Shown: positions 16,377 to 25,426, counted from the first letter of the stretch. The stretch: 64,000 nt of DNA from an uncultured Eggerthellaceae bacterium (GCA_903789375.1 CAIFEB010000002.1:62001-126000); one strand, 5' to 3'. Notes: a model not told the origin generated them from the letters alone. Program-made: numbers and translations.

Positions 16377-17963
16377 ATGGAACTGTCTCTTGCATTCATC
16401 GCTTCAAGTTTACAGAGGTCGTATCCGGTTGCGCTACGCGGCGCCGACGGCTATTTCCGCCAAATTGACAATCCCTACCACATAGACGGCTCACCGACGT
16501 TCAAAACCGCGAGAATACTGATGAAGGCGCATCCTACAAAGAACATTGAGAAGTATCTCTCAATTGCATGCGAAGGGGATGACTTCGGTCCCCATACGCT
16601 TGACGGAATATCGGGTCTCATCTGGATCGGAATCACAGAGCCACCAAGAGGCATCGACAGCCTTTGGATTTCCGCCCAAGCAAGCGCAACCAACGTTTTC
16701 TATCAGGTCCTTAACCTATTCGATTATTACAACGAATGGGAAAATGAGCTACGCGACATGCTGCTGAAGCGCCGTCCTATCAAAGAGGTCGTGGCGAAAA
16801 TCGGCGAAGTTACTGATCGGCCCTTCTGGTATGCGGATACGAAGCTTCATGTCCTCTATATGAGCGACTCTCCCGAACTTGCAGAAAAGAGCGAAAAATG
16901 GCGCCATCAAAAGCAAACAGGGCGCTATCCCAACGATGTCATCAGCACACTCGTTGCGAGCGGCGAGCTCGATTTAATCAATAATCACCCGCATGCGTGG
17001 ATTTTCGACGGCGCCAACAGCCGAACCTACTCCATGCCCTTCGTCTCCAAGACGATAAACCTGAACGGGAGCGTTTACGGCCACATCTTCATCATCGAGG
17101 ACGAACCGGGGCATGCCGCCTGCGACCTCGCCCTCGCCGAAACGGTCGGCAATCTCGTCGCCACCTACGTCCAGCACGGCTACAACAGCGGCGGTAGCGG
17201 CAAACGCTATACCGAACAGCTATTGCGCTCATGCCTTTCAGGCGACGACGTGAGCGTCGATGAACGTACCGGGTTGCTCGCCATGCTCGGATGGAGCGCC
17301 AGCAGCGATTTCGCCGTTGTGGTCTTCGACCGCTGCGATGCCTCCAATGGCAGAAAGGAAGCGCCTCCAGTCCAAGTAGACCAAATCGCCTGGCGCTTTC
17401 CGAACGCACGCGTTTTCTCTTACGACATCTACATCGTACTCGTCAGCGAAATACCAGCACGTGGGTTTGACGCATTCATTGCCCGCATCGCAGACTCCTG
17501 CAACGAGCTGGGATGGAGAGCAGGAATCAGCAACGAGCTCGATGATTTCCAAGAACTCGACTCCCAATACGGACAAGCGACTATCGCTCTGCGTAAGGGA
17601 GCGGAGCGCAACCCGACATCGCGAGTGTATCTGTATCAGGATTATTCAATGGATTACATCTGCCAGAGGCTGAACAGCGAAATCAACGAGCATCTGCTCA
17701 TCCATCCCGACATCGAACGGATTATCAACCACGACCGCGAAAACGGATCTGAGCTCTTTCAGACGCTGAAAATCTATCTAGCCAACGAACGCAACGTATC
17801 ACAGACGGCCAAAGCGCTGTACCTGCATCGCAACAGCGTGACCTACCGCATTGAGAAAATCAGCTCCATCATGAAGACGAGCCTCGACAACGCCGACAAT
17901 CGATTGTCAATTGAGCTGTCGATCAGGCTTTGGGAATCCCGAAAACGATGCGAACCCGAATAG
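16377..17963 (+). CDS. PucR/CdaR-type transcriptional regulator
   Basis: 528 residues, cytoplasmic, no membrane segments. The C-terminal 60 residues are the PucR-family helix-turn-helix (KIYLANERNVSQTAKALYLHRNSVTYRIEKI). The middle part resembles GGDEF-like/CdaR linkers and the N-terminal half is a probable GAF-like sensor region. It is transcribed away from the corrinoid methyltransferase operon across a 584-base spacer, the usual layout for a pathway-specific activator that senses the substrate. Its base composition is less GC-rich than neighbouring genes, and a remnant of a homologous C-terminus follows directly, so the gene may have been acquired or replaced by recombination. Confidence 0.88.
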   Translation: MELSLAFIASSLQRSYPVALRGADGYFRQIDNPYHIDGSPTFKTARILMKAHPTKNIEKYLSIACEGDDFGPHTLDGISGLIWIGITEPPRGIDSLWISAQASATNVFYQVLNLFDYYNEWENELRDMLLKRRPIKEVVAKIGEVTDRPFWYADTKLHVLYMSDSPELAEKSEKWRHQKQTGRYPNDVISTLVASGELDLINNHPHAWIFDGANSRTYSMPFVSKTINLNGSVYGHIFIIEDEPGHAACDLALAETVGNLVATYVQHGYNSGGSGKRYTEQLLRSCLSGDDVSVDERTGLLAMLGWSASSDFAVVVFDRCDASNGRKEAPPVQVDQIAWRFPNARVFSYDIYIVLVSEIPARGFDAFIARIADSCNELGWRAGISNELDDFQELDSQYGQATIALRKGAERNPTSRVYLYQDYSMDYICQRLNSEINEHLLIHPDIERIINHDRENGSELFQTLKIYLANERNVSQTAKALYLHRNSVTYRIEKISSIMKTSLDNADNRLSIELSIRLWESRKRCEPE

Positions 17964-17992
17964 ACGGCTTGACGCCCCGCCGCGCCCCCTAC

Positions 17993-18055
17993 CTCGAAAA
18001 CGCCGACAACCGCCTGTCGCTCGAGCTGTCGATCAAGCTCTGGGAAACCCGGTAG
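17993..18055 (+). pseudogene. Remnant of a second PucR-type regulator C-terminus
   Basis: Twenty codons plus stop encode LENADNRLSLELSIKLWETR, nearly identical to the end of the preceding regulator (DNADNRLSIELSIRLWESR) but with GC-rich codons typical of the genome. It has no start or ribosome site. It looks like the tail of an older resident copy left after recombination. Confidence 0.85.
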
Positions 18056-18066
18056 CGGCCCCAGCC

Positions 18067-18993
18067 CTACCGCGAGAACCCGACGACCTCGTCGTGGTAG
18101 GTCTCCGCCGCGTGCTTCACGTACTTGTACGCGCTCATGCCCTTGCCCGACAGAATGACGAGCGTGTTGAGCTTGTCGGCGTCCACCGCGCCGGAGAACG
18201 GCTCGATCGACGAGTACGTGCCCACGCAGTTGACGATCATAACGCCTTCGACTGTGTTCACGAACCCTTTCACGCGGTACGTCTGGTCAAGAAACGTCTC
18301 GATGATGTGCTCGAGCGTCGCGCGGGGCACGCCGTCTGCCAGCTGCAGATACAGAACGCGCGAGGTCAGATCCGCCGTCATCGGCGCCTCCATCCCATCA
18401 TCGTGCTGATGCTTCGCAAGCACGTCGAGCACGTCGAAGTCGATGGCGCCGAAACTCGTCTCCACAATGGGGATGTCAGGACGCTGCCCCACGATGATGT
18501 CGCGCGTGGCGGCCAGCTGCGCAGGCGTCGCTTTGTCCACCTTGTTGATGAGGGCGATGTCGCTCGATGCGAGCTGCTTGACCGCGTTCTGCGCCGTTGC
18601 GTAGATTTTGGGAAACCGAATCGCGTCGACCAGGCAAATGGCCCCTTCGTAGGAGATGCCCGGGAACCGGTCCGTCTGCGCGAGCAGCTTGCGCACGCCC
18701 GTGGGATTCGAAAGCCCCGACGCCTCGACGATCACGACGTCGCTGTCCTCTTTGACAAAGCGCTGCAGCGCGCGCTCGAACTCGTCGATACGGCACGAGC
18801 AGAACACCGACCCGCCGGCGATTTCGTCGAGCTCTGCGCCGAGCTCGGCAAGCAGGGTGCCGTCGACGCCTTCCCTGCCGAAATCGTTGATGATGAGCTG
18901 CGTCTTCTGACCTGCGAACAGGCGGATGAAGTTCTTGATGAACGTGGATTTGCCCGCGCCCAGAAATCCCGTGACCAGATACAGCTTCGTCAT
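18067..18993 (-). CDS. CobW/G3E-family metallochaperone GTPase
   Basis: 308 residues starting MTKLYLVTGFLGAGKST (Walker A). The metal-site region reads GGSVFCSCRIDEF, close to the family CxCC motif but with CSC only. The G4 motif is NKVDKAT. The C-terminal CobW domain follows. The ATG at 18993 has a GGAGGGGGA ribosome site, so it is preferred over an upstream in-frame start. G3E GTPases deliver metals (Zn, Co, Ni) to target enzymes. Between URO-D/corrinoid genes, loading zinc into methyltransferases or cobalt handling are both plausible. Related CobW-like proteins are often found beside URO-D methyltransferases in anaerobes (general knowledge). Confidence 0.88.
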   Translation of the reverse strand: MTKLYLVTGFLGAGKSTFIKNFIRLFAGQKTQLIINDFGREGVDGTLLAELGAELDEIAGGSVFCSCRIDEFERALQRFVKEDSDVVIVEASGLSNPTGVRKLLAQTDRFPGISYEGAICLVDAIRFPKIYATAQNAVKQLASSDIALINKVDKATPAQLAATRDIIVGQRPDIPIVETSFGAIDFDVLDVLAKHQHDDGMEAPMTADLTSRVLYLQLADGVPRATLEHIIETFLDQTYRVKGFVNTVEGVMIVNCVGTYSSIEPFSGAVDADKLNTLVILSGKGMSAYKYVKHAAETYHDEVVGFSR

Positions 18994-19182
18994 CGTCCGT
19001 TCCCCCTCCATGCGCACCGCGCCCGAGCGCGTTCGCCCGGTTCGCGCAAACGTTTGTCCGCATCAGAACGCGATCGCCCAGCTCACGTAAGCATTCGCCC
19101 ATATGCGTACGCGGCGCGTCCGCGTGGCCGACCACGCCGCAACGCACCGCGCATTCGCAAGAGCGCTTGTGAATCGAGCGCC
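18994..19182. other. GC-rich spacer between the CobW gene and the URO-D/thioredoxin gene
   Basis: 189 bases containing the CobW ribosome site and several partly complementary CGCG-rich blocks. No T-tract terminator, gene or clear promoter is visible. Confidence 0.4.
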
Positions 19183-20568
19183 TTACGCACCCATCTTCTC
19201 AATCGCTTCTTCGATGGTACTCTTGAGCTCCTCATTGGAAGGAATAATCGACTTCCACTTGAGCTCGCCGTTCAAGTACATCGACGGCAGGTTGGGTACG
19301 CCCATCTTCACGCAACGGGCGACGTTCTCCTTGTAGATGTACTTGTACTCGACCATGTCGATCTTATCGCCGAACTGCGCCTTCGCCCAGTTGGCCGCGT
19401 TCATCATGTAGCCGCACGCCGCGCACTGCGACGAGTCGAGGGTGAACACCTCGAGCAGTGGCTTCTTCAGATGCTCGTAGTCGGGCAGCACCACGCCGGA
19501 CGTGTCAACCTCGGCGGCCTGGTAGTTCTTCACCATCTCACGTACGTTGTCGGTTTCGATGGCAGCCTGCGCGCACCCGATGCAGTTCTCGATAGGCACG
19601 TCGTAGGGCATGTCGCAGCCCGGGGCGATGATGAAGTTGTGCTTGGAGTCGACGCTGTCCAGGATGTCGACGACGCACTTCATGTTGTCCTGCTGGTTGC
19701 CAAGGCGCATGACCGTGGTCAGCGGGATGTTGCCTCCAATCGCCACGTTGTAACGGTCGGTGATCTCCTTCGCCTTGACGATGTCGACGTTCTCATCGAC
19801 GGAGATGGAATCGGGGCCGGTCTTGCACATGCCCTCGACGTTGCGCGACGCGTCGCCGCAGACGAAGAAGGACGAGAACGCGCCCTTCTCGCGAATGTGG
19901 TTGAAGATGTCGGTGTAGGGCTTGATCATGTACTTCTCGAAGTCATCGGCCGAAATCTGGGAGATCAGCGGGTCGACCAGAGCGATGACGTCCATTCCGG
20001 CCTCGATGTAGTAGTCCGCCATCTTCATCGCCGTGCGCGCGCAGAATGCGAACAGGTCGGAAATCTCGTCCTCGAAGTCATACATGTCGGTGAAGACCTC
20101 GTTGCCGCGCAGGTGCGAAGCCAGCGTGAACGGGCCGCAGATCAGGCCATACAGAGCGGTCGTGTCGCCGACCTCCTTCTTCATGCGGCGCATGACCTCG
20201 AGCACGTACGGAATGCGGCCGGATTCCTTGGTCGGGATCTTGCAGTCGCACGGCGTCTCGGGCGGCTCCTCGTCGTCCTCGGTTTCGAGGGGGTGGCTGG
20301 TGACCGAGGGCGGGTTGTCATCGGCCCAGGCAAGGTCGCAGCCGAAGCACTCGGCCTCGATCTGCAGGTCGAAGATGACGGGCTGACCGTCGGGACGATA
20401 CAGCTTGTTGACCTCGAGCAGCGATTCCACCGCCGCATCGGGGTCGGTCAGAAACTTGGTTGCAGGATATCCCTTGAGGTGGCCGGCGTGAACGCCGCAG
20501 AACGGAACCCACGGAGCACGCTCGACTTCCTCGTGCTTCAACGTACGAAGCAGCAAATCCTTGCTCAT
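19183..20568 (-). CDS. URO-D methyltransferase fused to a C-terminal thioredoxin-like domain
   Basis: 461 residues. Residues 1-350 have the URO-D methyltransferase fold (MSKDLLLRTLKHEEVERAPW start, GPFTLASHLRG at 145-155). The zinc site is partly kept: Cys237 in FFVCGDA and Cys318 in APGCDMPYD, but the usual His two before the first Cys is Phe235. Residues 370-461 form a small thioredoxin-like domain with a CAAC pair at 382-385 (SSQCAACGYMM) and the cis-proline region NLPSMYLNGE. A GAGGAGG ribosome site precedes the ATG. A built-in dithiol could act as methyl acceptor, zinc ligand or reductant of the corrinoid partner. I know of no characterised enzyme with this layout, so the function is open. 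Confidence 0.85.
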   Translation of the reverse strand: MSKDLLLRTLKHEEVERAPWVPFCGVHAGHLKGYPATKFLTDPDAAVESLLEVNKLYRPDGQPVIFDLQIEAECFGCDLAWADDNPPSVTSHPLETEDDEEPPETPCDCKIPTKESGRIPYVLEVMRRMKKEVGDTTALYGLICGPFTLASHLRGNEVFTDMYDFEDEISDLFAFCARTAMKMADYYIEAGMDVIALVDPLISQISADDFEKYMIKPYTDIFNHIREKGAFSSFFVCGDASRNVEGMCKTGPDSISVDENVDIVKAKEITDRYNVAIGGNIPLTTVMRLGNQQDNMKCVVDILDSVDSKHNFIIAPGCDMPYDVPIENCIGCAQAAIETDNVREMVKNYQAAEVDTSGVVLPDYEHLKKPLLEVFTLDSSQCAACGYMMNAANWAKAQFGDKIDMVEYKYIYKENVARCVKMGVPNLPSMYLNGELKWKSIIPSNEELKSTIEEAIEKMGA

Positions 20569-20803
20569 AGCATGACCTCCTCAGACATGGGGCCCAGAGG
20601 AGCGCTCCTCGCTCCTCGCATCTGTTGGCCCCCCTCTGCCAGATAGCGCCTTGAATACTAGTGAGAGATGCCGTGCAAGGCATCGGAGCAACTGCACAAA
20701 AACCCGGCGCGGCGATTGTGCTTTTTTTGGGGGCGCCAATACCATCTTTTCCCCTAGTGGCATTCATACAAAATTGAGCCACGCAACCCTAAGCTTGCCT
20801 TGC
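20569..20803. other. Spacer downstream of the broken molybdopterin gene
   Basis: 235 bases upstream of the URO-D/thioredoxin gene. They hold its ribosome site and presumably its promoter; no gene is recognisable. Confidence 0.4.
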
Positions 20804-22166
20804 TTAACTAATGGCACGCGCCAACCTCAAACTGCATATTTTAATCGGGTAAGGCTTGCCAGTTTCAAGGGCCTTGAGCATCAAATCAGCTTGCGCATTA
20901 AAAATGATCATGCAGTACGCGGGATACTCCTCAAGGCCTATCATCTTCTTTTCAAGGTCTTTTCCAACGCCCTTCTCGAATCCGAAACCAGCCTCATTGT
21001 GACCAGCCCCCGCGCCAGGCAGAATCTGCCCGCCCGGAGCATCGAGGTTGCCCGTGATGGCCATAAGAGCAACGGTTACCTGACCTTGTTGCATGCCATT
21101 GGTCTTCTGATCTGCCGCCAGCCCCCACTGGATAGCACCAGGCTTGGCTTCGGCGTACATACGCGCAGCAGCATAAATCTTTTCAACCGGAACCTCGCAG
21201 ATTTCAGCTGCCTTCTCAGGCGTCATGCTCCGAACGCGGTCTTTCAGCTCATCGAAGCCATAGCACCAATATTCGACAAAACCAGGATTATAAAGATCTT
21301 CGTTAATGATGGTGCTCAGGAACGCCATGCCGAGCGCCGTATCAGTACCGGCGCGGAGGCGAAGATGGATGTCGGCCCGCGCAGCGAGCCACGTAGCACG
21401 GGGATCAATGACAATAAGCCGCGTGCCCCTTCTCATCGCGTCGACCACCGCATGCCCAAAAAAGCCGTCGGGACTTGATTCGAGCGGAGCCTTGCCCCAG
21501 ATCATAAGAACTTCCGTAAGCTCGTATCGAGGATCGTCCCAATGTCCGGGCAGCGCACCTGAGTAGTCCCATTCCGGATACGCCGTACCAGCGATATAAG
21601 CGATTGCAGCCAACCGGGGGTATAGCACGCATAGCCGGATTGCGTATAGCAGAAGTTCGGCGTCCCAAAGCATATCGAGCTATACGGCGCAAACGTACCG
21701 CTTTCGCGCCCAGTGCCCGCAAAGACGACGATAGACTCGCGTCCGTACTTTGCAGTGATACGGTCGTAGTTCTCCTTGATTATCGAGAAGGCTTCCTCCC
21801 AGGATATCTGCTCCCAAGCGTTGGTTTTACCGCAATCTTCCTTCGCCCGCTTCATCGGATGGAGAATTCGAGCAGTCGAGCAGGGTTATAGATGTAGTCC
21901 TTCAGCGCAATGCAACGCGGACACAAACGTCCTTGCGTGACCGGGTTGTTCTCGTTCCCTTCAACTTTCACCAATCTGCCGTCATCGTTTGCATAGAGCT
22001 TCAAGCCACATCCTACAGGATGGCACCCGGGAGGCGACCACGGGCTTGTGCGCGTTACCGTCAGCCCGTCCTCCTCATACCGCCATGGCTTTCCGATATC
22101 GTTTACGTCGGAAAGCGTATCGAGCTTAACTACCTGAGCCTTCTTATAGAACTCGTCTTCGCTCAT
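20804..22166 (-). pseudogene. Broken molybdopterin oxidoreductase large subunit (frameshifted and truncated)
   Basis: Three consecutive frames give one protein related to the intact enzyme at 28848-31118. The N-terminus (MSEDEFYKKAQVV, ATG at 22166, with PGCHPVGCGLKLY and GRLCPRCIAL as Fe-S ligands) runs to about 21855. It continues in a second frame (MKRAKEDCGKTNAWEQISWEE to SGYACYTPGWLQS near 21600) and in a third (IAGTAYPEWDYSGALPGHWD to ALETGKPYPIK near 20825), then ends after an unrelated LRLARAIS tail. Two frameshifts and loss of roughly the C-terminal 40 percent, including the cofactor-closing domain, make it non-functional. It interrupts the methyltransferase island, and a partner ferredoxin is absent. 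Confidence 0.9.
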
Positions 22167-22674
22167 CCTGCCCCCTCTCTCGTAACGCCGCTTCAAATCT
22201 CCCAGTAAAGCAGCAATTCCGACCGACAGGCAGACAGTAGCAAGCTCTGAAGTGCTCATCATCCCGATGGTCTCGGCAATGGCGCTCTTCATCAAGAATT
22301 GATGAGCTTGTTGATACAAGCAGGCACTTTGCGATGGATTCGACAGAAGCCCTACGCAATTAGCAAATCCCACCAACTAGACAAATACGTACAGTCAATT
22401 TGTTTATGCGATCTGTACACACTTTGCGAAAAGCACAGGCATCAGCCGCCCAACCCAATTGCCTCAAGGTAATTCGAGGGAGGGTTGTCACCGTACAATG
22501 CTCTCACGAGGATGAAGCATTAAAGAGCCGTCTATCCGCATCGAACAGGTTCGGGGGCACATTTTTTGTCGTACAGGCGCGGCGGACACCAGAAGCTTTA
22601 GTAGGCGTTGGTGGATTGGCACGCAACCCACCAACTTGCTACCAACCGCGCCCCGGGTATCGTACCCCCAAAAA
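22167..22674. other. Spacer upstream of the broken molybdopterin gene
   Basis: 508 bases, AT-richer than average. The reading frame of the pseudogene stays open upstream to about 22376 but gives no recognisable domain. An inverted repeat GTTGGTGG (22607-22614) / CCACCAAC (22628-22635) lies just downstream of the next methyltransferase gene and may end its transcript, though no T-run follows. No intact gene is seen. Confidence 0.45.
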
Positions 22675-23664
22675 TTAATCACGAGGGTTCTCTAGAGCCC
22701 ACTCCCTTCCGTAGTCTTTCAACTCGTCAAGCATGACCTTTCTGCATCGATCGTTGAAGGGAAGCGGCGTTGCTTGAGGGAAGAACCTTCCTCCGGGGCA
22801 GTAGGTATCTATGCAGCGATGAACCTCCGCACGAACCTCATCGTCCGTGATCTCTTCGCCATCGATTGCGGGACTGTCGATTCCACCTGCAATGGCGAGT
22901 TTGTGATCCGTCCTCTCCTGAATCCCCACAATGTCGTTCTGAGGAATTACTCCTTGCCAGAGGTCAATGCCCACATCCACCATGTCTTCAACGATAGGTT
23001 CGCATACGCAGTCAGCATGGTGGAAATACAGGGCCCCGCAATCGTGAATGGTCTGAGCAATCTCTTTCTGCAGCGGCTTGATGAGCTCACGCCAGGTTCT
23101 GGGCGGAAGGAATAGATTCTGCTTAGTTCCCCAGTCGTCTTGGAAAAACACAACGTCAGGGTGAATATGAACAGCTGCCTCTTTGATGGCAGCAATCTTG
23201 AAGTCAGCAATGGCTCGCAGGAGCTCCCCCATCGCCTCGGGCTCTTCGAGGTACGCGCAAAGCGCATTTTCCATTCCCATCAGGAAATGCGCCCGTTCGA
23301 ACAAACCCGCCGTGCTGAAGTAGTAGACGAACTTTTGGCTTCGGTCTACTTGCGCCGCTGCCGCTTCGGCTTCTGACCAGTCGAGCCCCGTTACCGGCGG
23401 TATTTTAATCTGCTCTTTCCATTTCGTAACGTCTTTGATTACCGCGTTCTCATCGGTGACATAGGGGTGCTTCCCCGGAGCACCCGGAAGCCAAATGCAC
23501 GTCGTTCCCCAAGAATCCTGATGCTGCTGCCCGTCGTTGGGGATTCTGTCGGCTTTGAGAATAGGGTCGTTTACAATGAGCGCCATCGACTCTCGAATAT
23601 CGGCATAATGATCTGGTTGCTTCATATCGTAAATCGCCATGAAGTTCTCACGCGGTGTCATCAT
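22675..23664 (-). CDS. URO-D superfamily methyltransferase, single domain
   Basis: 329 residues. It is closest in visible sequence to the N-terminal half of the corrinoid fusion protein: the starts MTPRENFMAIYD and LTERENFEEVI are alike, and both share DPILK, FFQDDWGT / FHHDDWGT and IDLWQGVIPQND / INVWQGVMSTND. It has HHAD (215-218) at the metal site and no cysteine at the third zinc position, as in the fusion. It has no corrinoid domain of its own, so it may use the corrinoid half of the fusion protein or one encoded elsewhere. The ribosome site GGAGGG fits the first of two adjacent ATGs. It is probably a substrate-specific methyltransferase with unknown donor. Confidence 0.85.
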   Translation of the reverse strand: MMTPRENFMAIYDMKQPDHYADIRESMALIVNDPILKADRIPNDGQQHQDSWGTTCIWLPGAPGKHPYVTDENAVIKDVTKWKEQIKIPPVTGLDWSEAEAAAAQVDRSQKFVYYFSTAGLFERAHFLMGMENALCAYLEEPEAMGELLRAIADFKIAAIKEAAVHIHPDVVFFQDDWGTKQNLFLPPRTWRELIKPLQKEIAQTIHDCGALYFHHADCVCEPIVEDMVDVGIDLWQGVIPQNDIVGIQERTDHKLAIAGGIDSPAIDGEEITDDEVRAEVHRCIDTYCPGGRFFPQATPLPFNDRCRKVMLDELKDYGREWALENPRD

Positions 23665-23838
23665 CCTGCTGCCCTCCGTTTTCGCTTATCGGACGCAATC
23701 AAATTTTGCGCTTGCTCCGCTGCGAAAAATCCTAGGGCGCTGCACGCGAGAGCTCTTCGGGCAGGATGTATAAAATCTGCAAACAAAGGTCTATAGACCC
23801 TCGTTCCATCCTGTTAGCCAAATAGTATTACGCGTTAT
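23665..23838. other. Spacer between LuxR-type regulator and URO-D methyltransferase genes
   Basis: 174 bases, AT-rich near the regulator end. The methyltransferase ribosome site lies at its left; I see no terminator. Confidence 0.4.
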
Positions 23839-25374
23839 TTATGCTGATAGATGCGATGTTTCTTCAATCTTATCTTGAGCTTGGAAGCCCTCGAGGAGAT
23901 CGATGAGCTCCTGCCGCGAATGTACATCAGTCTTCTGGTAGATACCGTAGATGTGGGCTTTTACCGTGTGGTTGGTGACAACGAGCTCTTCTTCTATCTT
24001 CGCTGTCGAATACCCCTTTGCGAGCAATATGAGCACTTCTGTTTGACGGGCGGTCAGCGAATAGTGCTCCGCAAACGACTCGCACCGTCTCTTCCATGCA
24101 CCGGTTCGGGGACCGTCTGGAACGATATCGCTTCGATCACATTCTTCGGTCATCGTTTTATGTTCCACAAAAGGAGTGTAACTATCCTTAAAGAAAAATA
24201 CCTGAATCGCCACGAAGAAAATGACCACGATATCCGTAAGCAATCCCGCATCGATATTTGGGCCTAACGTATTTCCAAGCACTTCCGCACCAAAAGAGAA
24301 TCCGAGAAACAGCCCCACGATGTCCCCAAAACGTCCAAATGCCATATTGGCAAAAGGTTGAACCTGATGAATGTGCATGTACTCTGCGACCGCAGTCCAG
24401 CAAACCACCTCGTCAATCATTGCGAACATCATGCACGCAGCAAACAGGAAATAACGTTGCGGCATCGGAATATAGGGCATAAGCAAAAATGTCACCGCCG
24501 CGACAGGCGCGATGATTTTAATAATCATATCAACCTGATAGCGAAGCCCATGGGTCGCGTCGAACAACTTGTAAACGGCAGCAATGATGATCGCAAAAGA
24601 AATCGCCATCCACCCATACGGGTTTCCGGACGAAGCCATCACATAAAAGCCGAATCCTAGAAGAAAGCTGTTTGCGACCATTGCGCCAGCCGAATGAAGC
24701 AAAGATCCAAGGTCGTAAGGTCGCGTCTTCTTCGGGCAAACGAATTCTCCCCGCGACCACAACGAAATCGCCCAAAACAGAAACAAAGCCGCTGAGGTAA
24801 GAGGGAGGATTACACCCAGGTAGGGAAGAGCTTCTGCCTTGAGCAGAAGAGAATCGGAGGCAAGTATGACGCCGGCAATCAGAGTTGATATCGCCGGAAA
24901 GACAACAGCGCGCTTATGGTCCAGCTGCGCAAGAAAGAATCCCCAAAGCGAAAGCATGCTTACCATGCCCATTCCGCTCACAAACCAGCAGACGAACAAT
25001 CCAAGGAGCGAGAATGAAAGAATGGAGGACACGCTTGGCAAACATAATGCCAGGGCAGCGATAACCGAAACCGCTTTGAGCACGTTTTGGCGAGTGAGGC
25101 GCTTCGCCAGCATGCCAAGAAACACCGCTGCGCATGCTTCCCCGAGCAGAAACACAAGAATGAGGCTGTTTTCCGAGGTTCGCCCGATGAAAGCCGAGGG
25201 CAGGATGCTGCCGGTCATCATCACGTAAAAATCTGCGAGATAGAAACCGAACCCGAGAATCCCAACCGCTTCGAGTGGAGAGGCCAAGCTAATCGAGGCA
25301 TCTGCCCCCCTGCCTTCGGACATTGCCTTTCTCGTCGTTTCACCGCTCGTTATAGCATCCATTGCAATCCCCAT
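23839..25374 (-). CDS. Membrane-bound LuxR-family regulator with 12-helix N-terminal domain
   Basis: 511 residues. Residues about 35-400 form roughly twelve hydrophobic segments arranged like a small MFS-type membrane domain. The last 80 residues are a LuxR/GerE helix-turn-helix (YSLTARQTEVLILLAKGYSTAKIEEELVVTNHTVKAHI). Such regulators are abundant in Eggerthellaceae and often sit beside molybdopterin oxidoreductase operons, where they are thought to sense the small molecule the neighbouring enzyme uses. The ATG at 25374 is used; an in-frame ATG four codons later has an equally good GGGGATT ribosome site. Likely targets are the symporter/MFS/molybdoenzyme genes to the right or the methyltransferase genes to the left. 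Confidence 0.9.
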   Translation of the reverse strand: MGIAMDAITSGETTRKAMSEGRGADASISLASPLEAVGILGFGFYLADFYVMMTGSILPSAFIGRTSENSLILVFLLGEACAAVFLGMLAKRLTRQNVLKAVSVIAALALCLPSVSSILSFSLLGLFVCWFVSGMGMVSMLSLWGFFLAQLDHKRAVVFPAISTLIAGVILASDSLLLKAEALPYLGVILPLTSAALFLFWAISLWSRGEFVCPKKTRPYDLGSLLHSAGAMVANSFLLGFGFYVMASSGNPYGWMAISFAIIIAAVYKLFDATHGLRYQVDMIIKIIAPVAAVTFLLMPYIPMPQRYFLFAACMMFAMIDEVVCWTAVAEYMHIHQVQPFANMAFGRFGDIVGLFLGFSFGAEVLGNTLGPNIDAGLLTDIVVIFFVAIQVFFFKDSYTPFVEHKTMTEECDRSDIVPDGPRTGAWKRRCESFAEHYSLTARQTEVLILLAKGYSTAKIEEELVVTNHTVKAHIYGIYQKTDVHSRQELIDLLEGFQAQDKIEETSHLSA

Positions 25375-25426
25375 AGTCCCCGAGTTCCATTGCCCCTCGA
25401 CGTAAATGATACCGCGTAGTGCGCGC

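Noticed and set aside
17911-20646. 911-codon plus-strand frame over CobW and the URO-D/thioredoxin gene
   Set aside because: Composition artefact of codon bias on the opposite strand; the minus-strand proteins carry the motifs.
22167-22376. Extra N-terminal domain of the broken molybdopterin gene
   Set aside because: The upstream frame is open but has no domain, and GAGAGGGGGCAGG before the ATG at 22166 marks the natural start.
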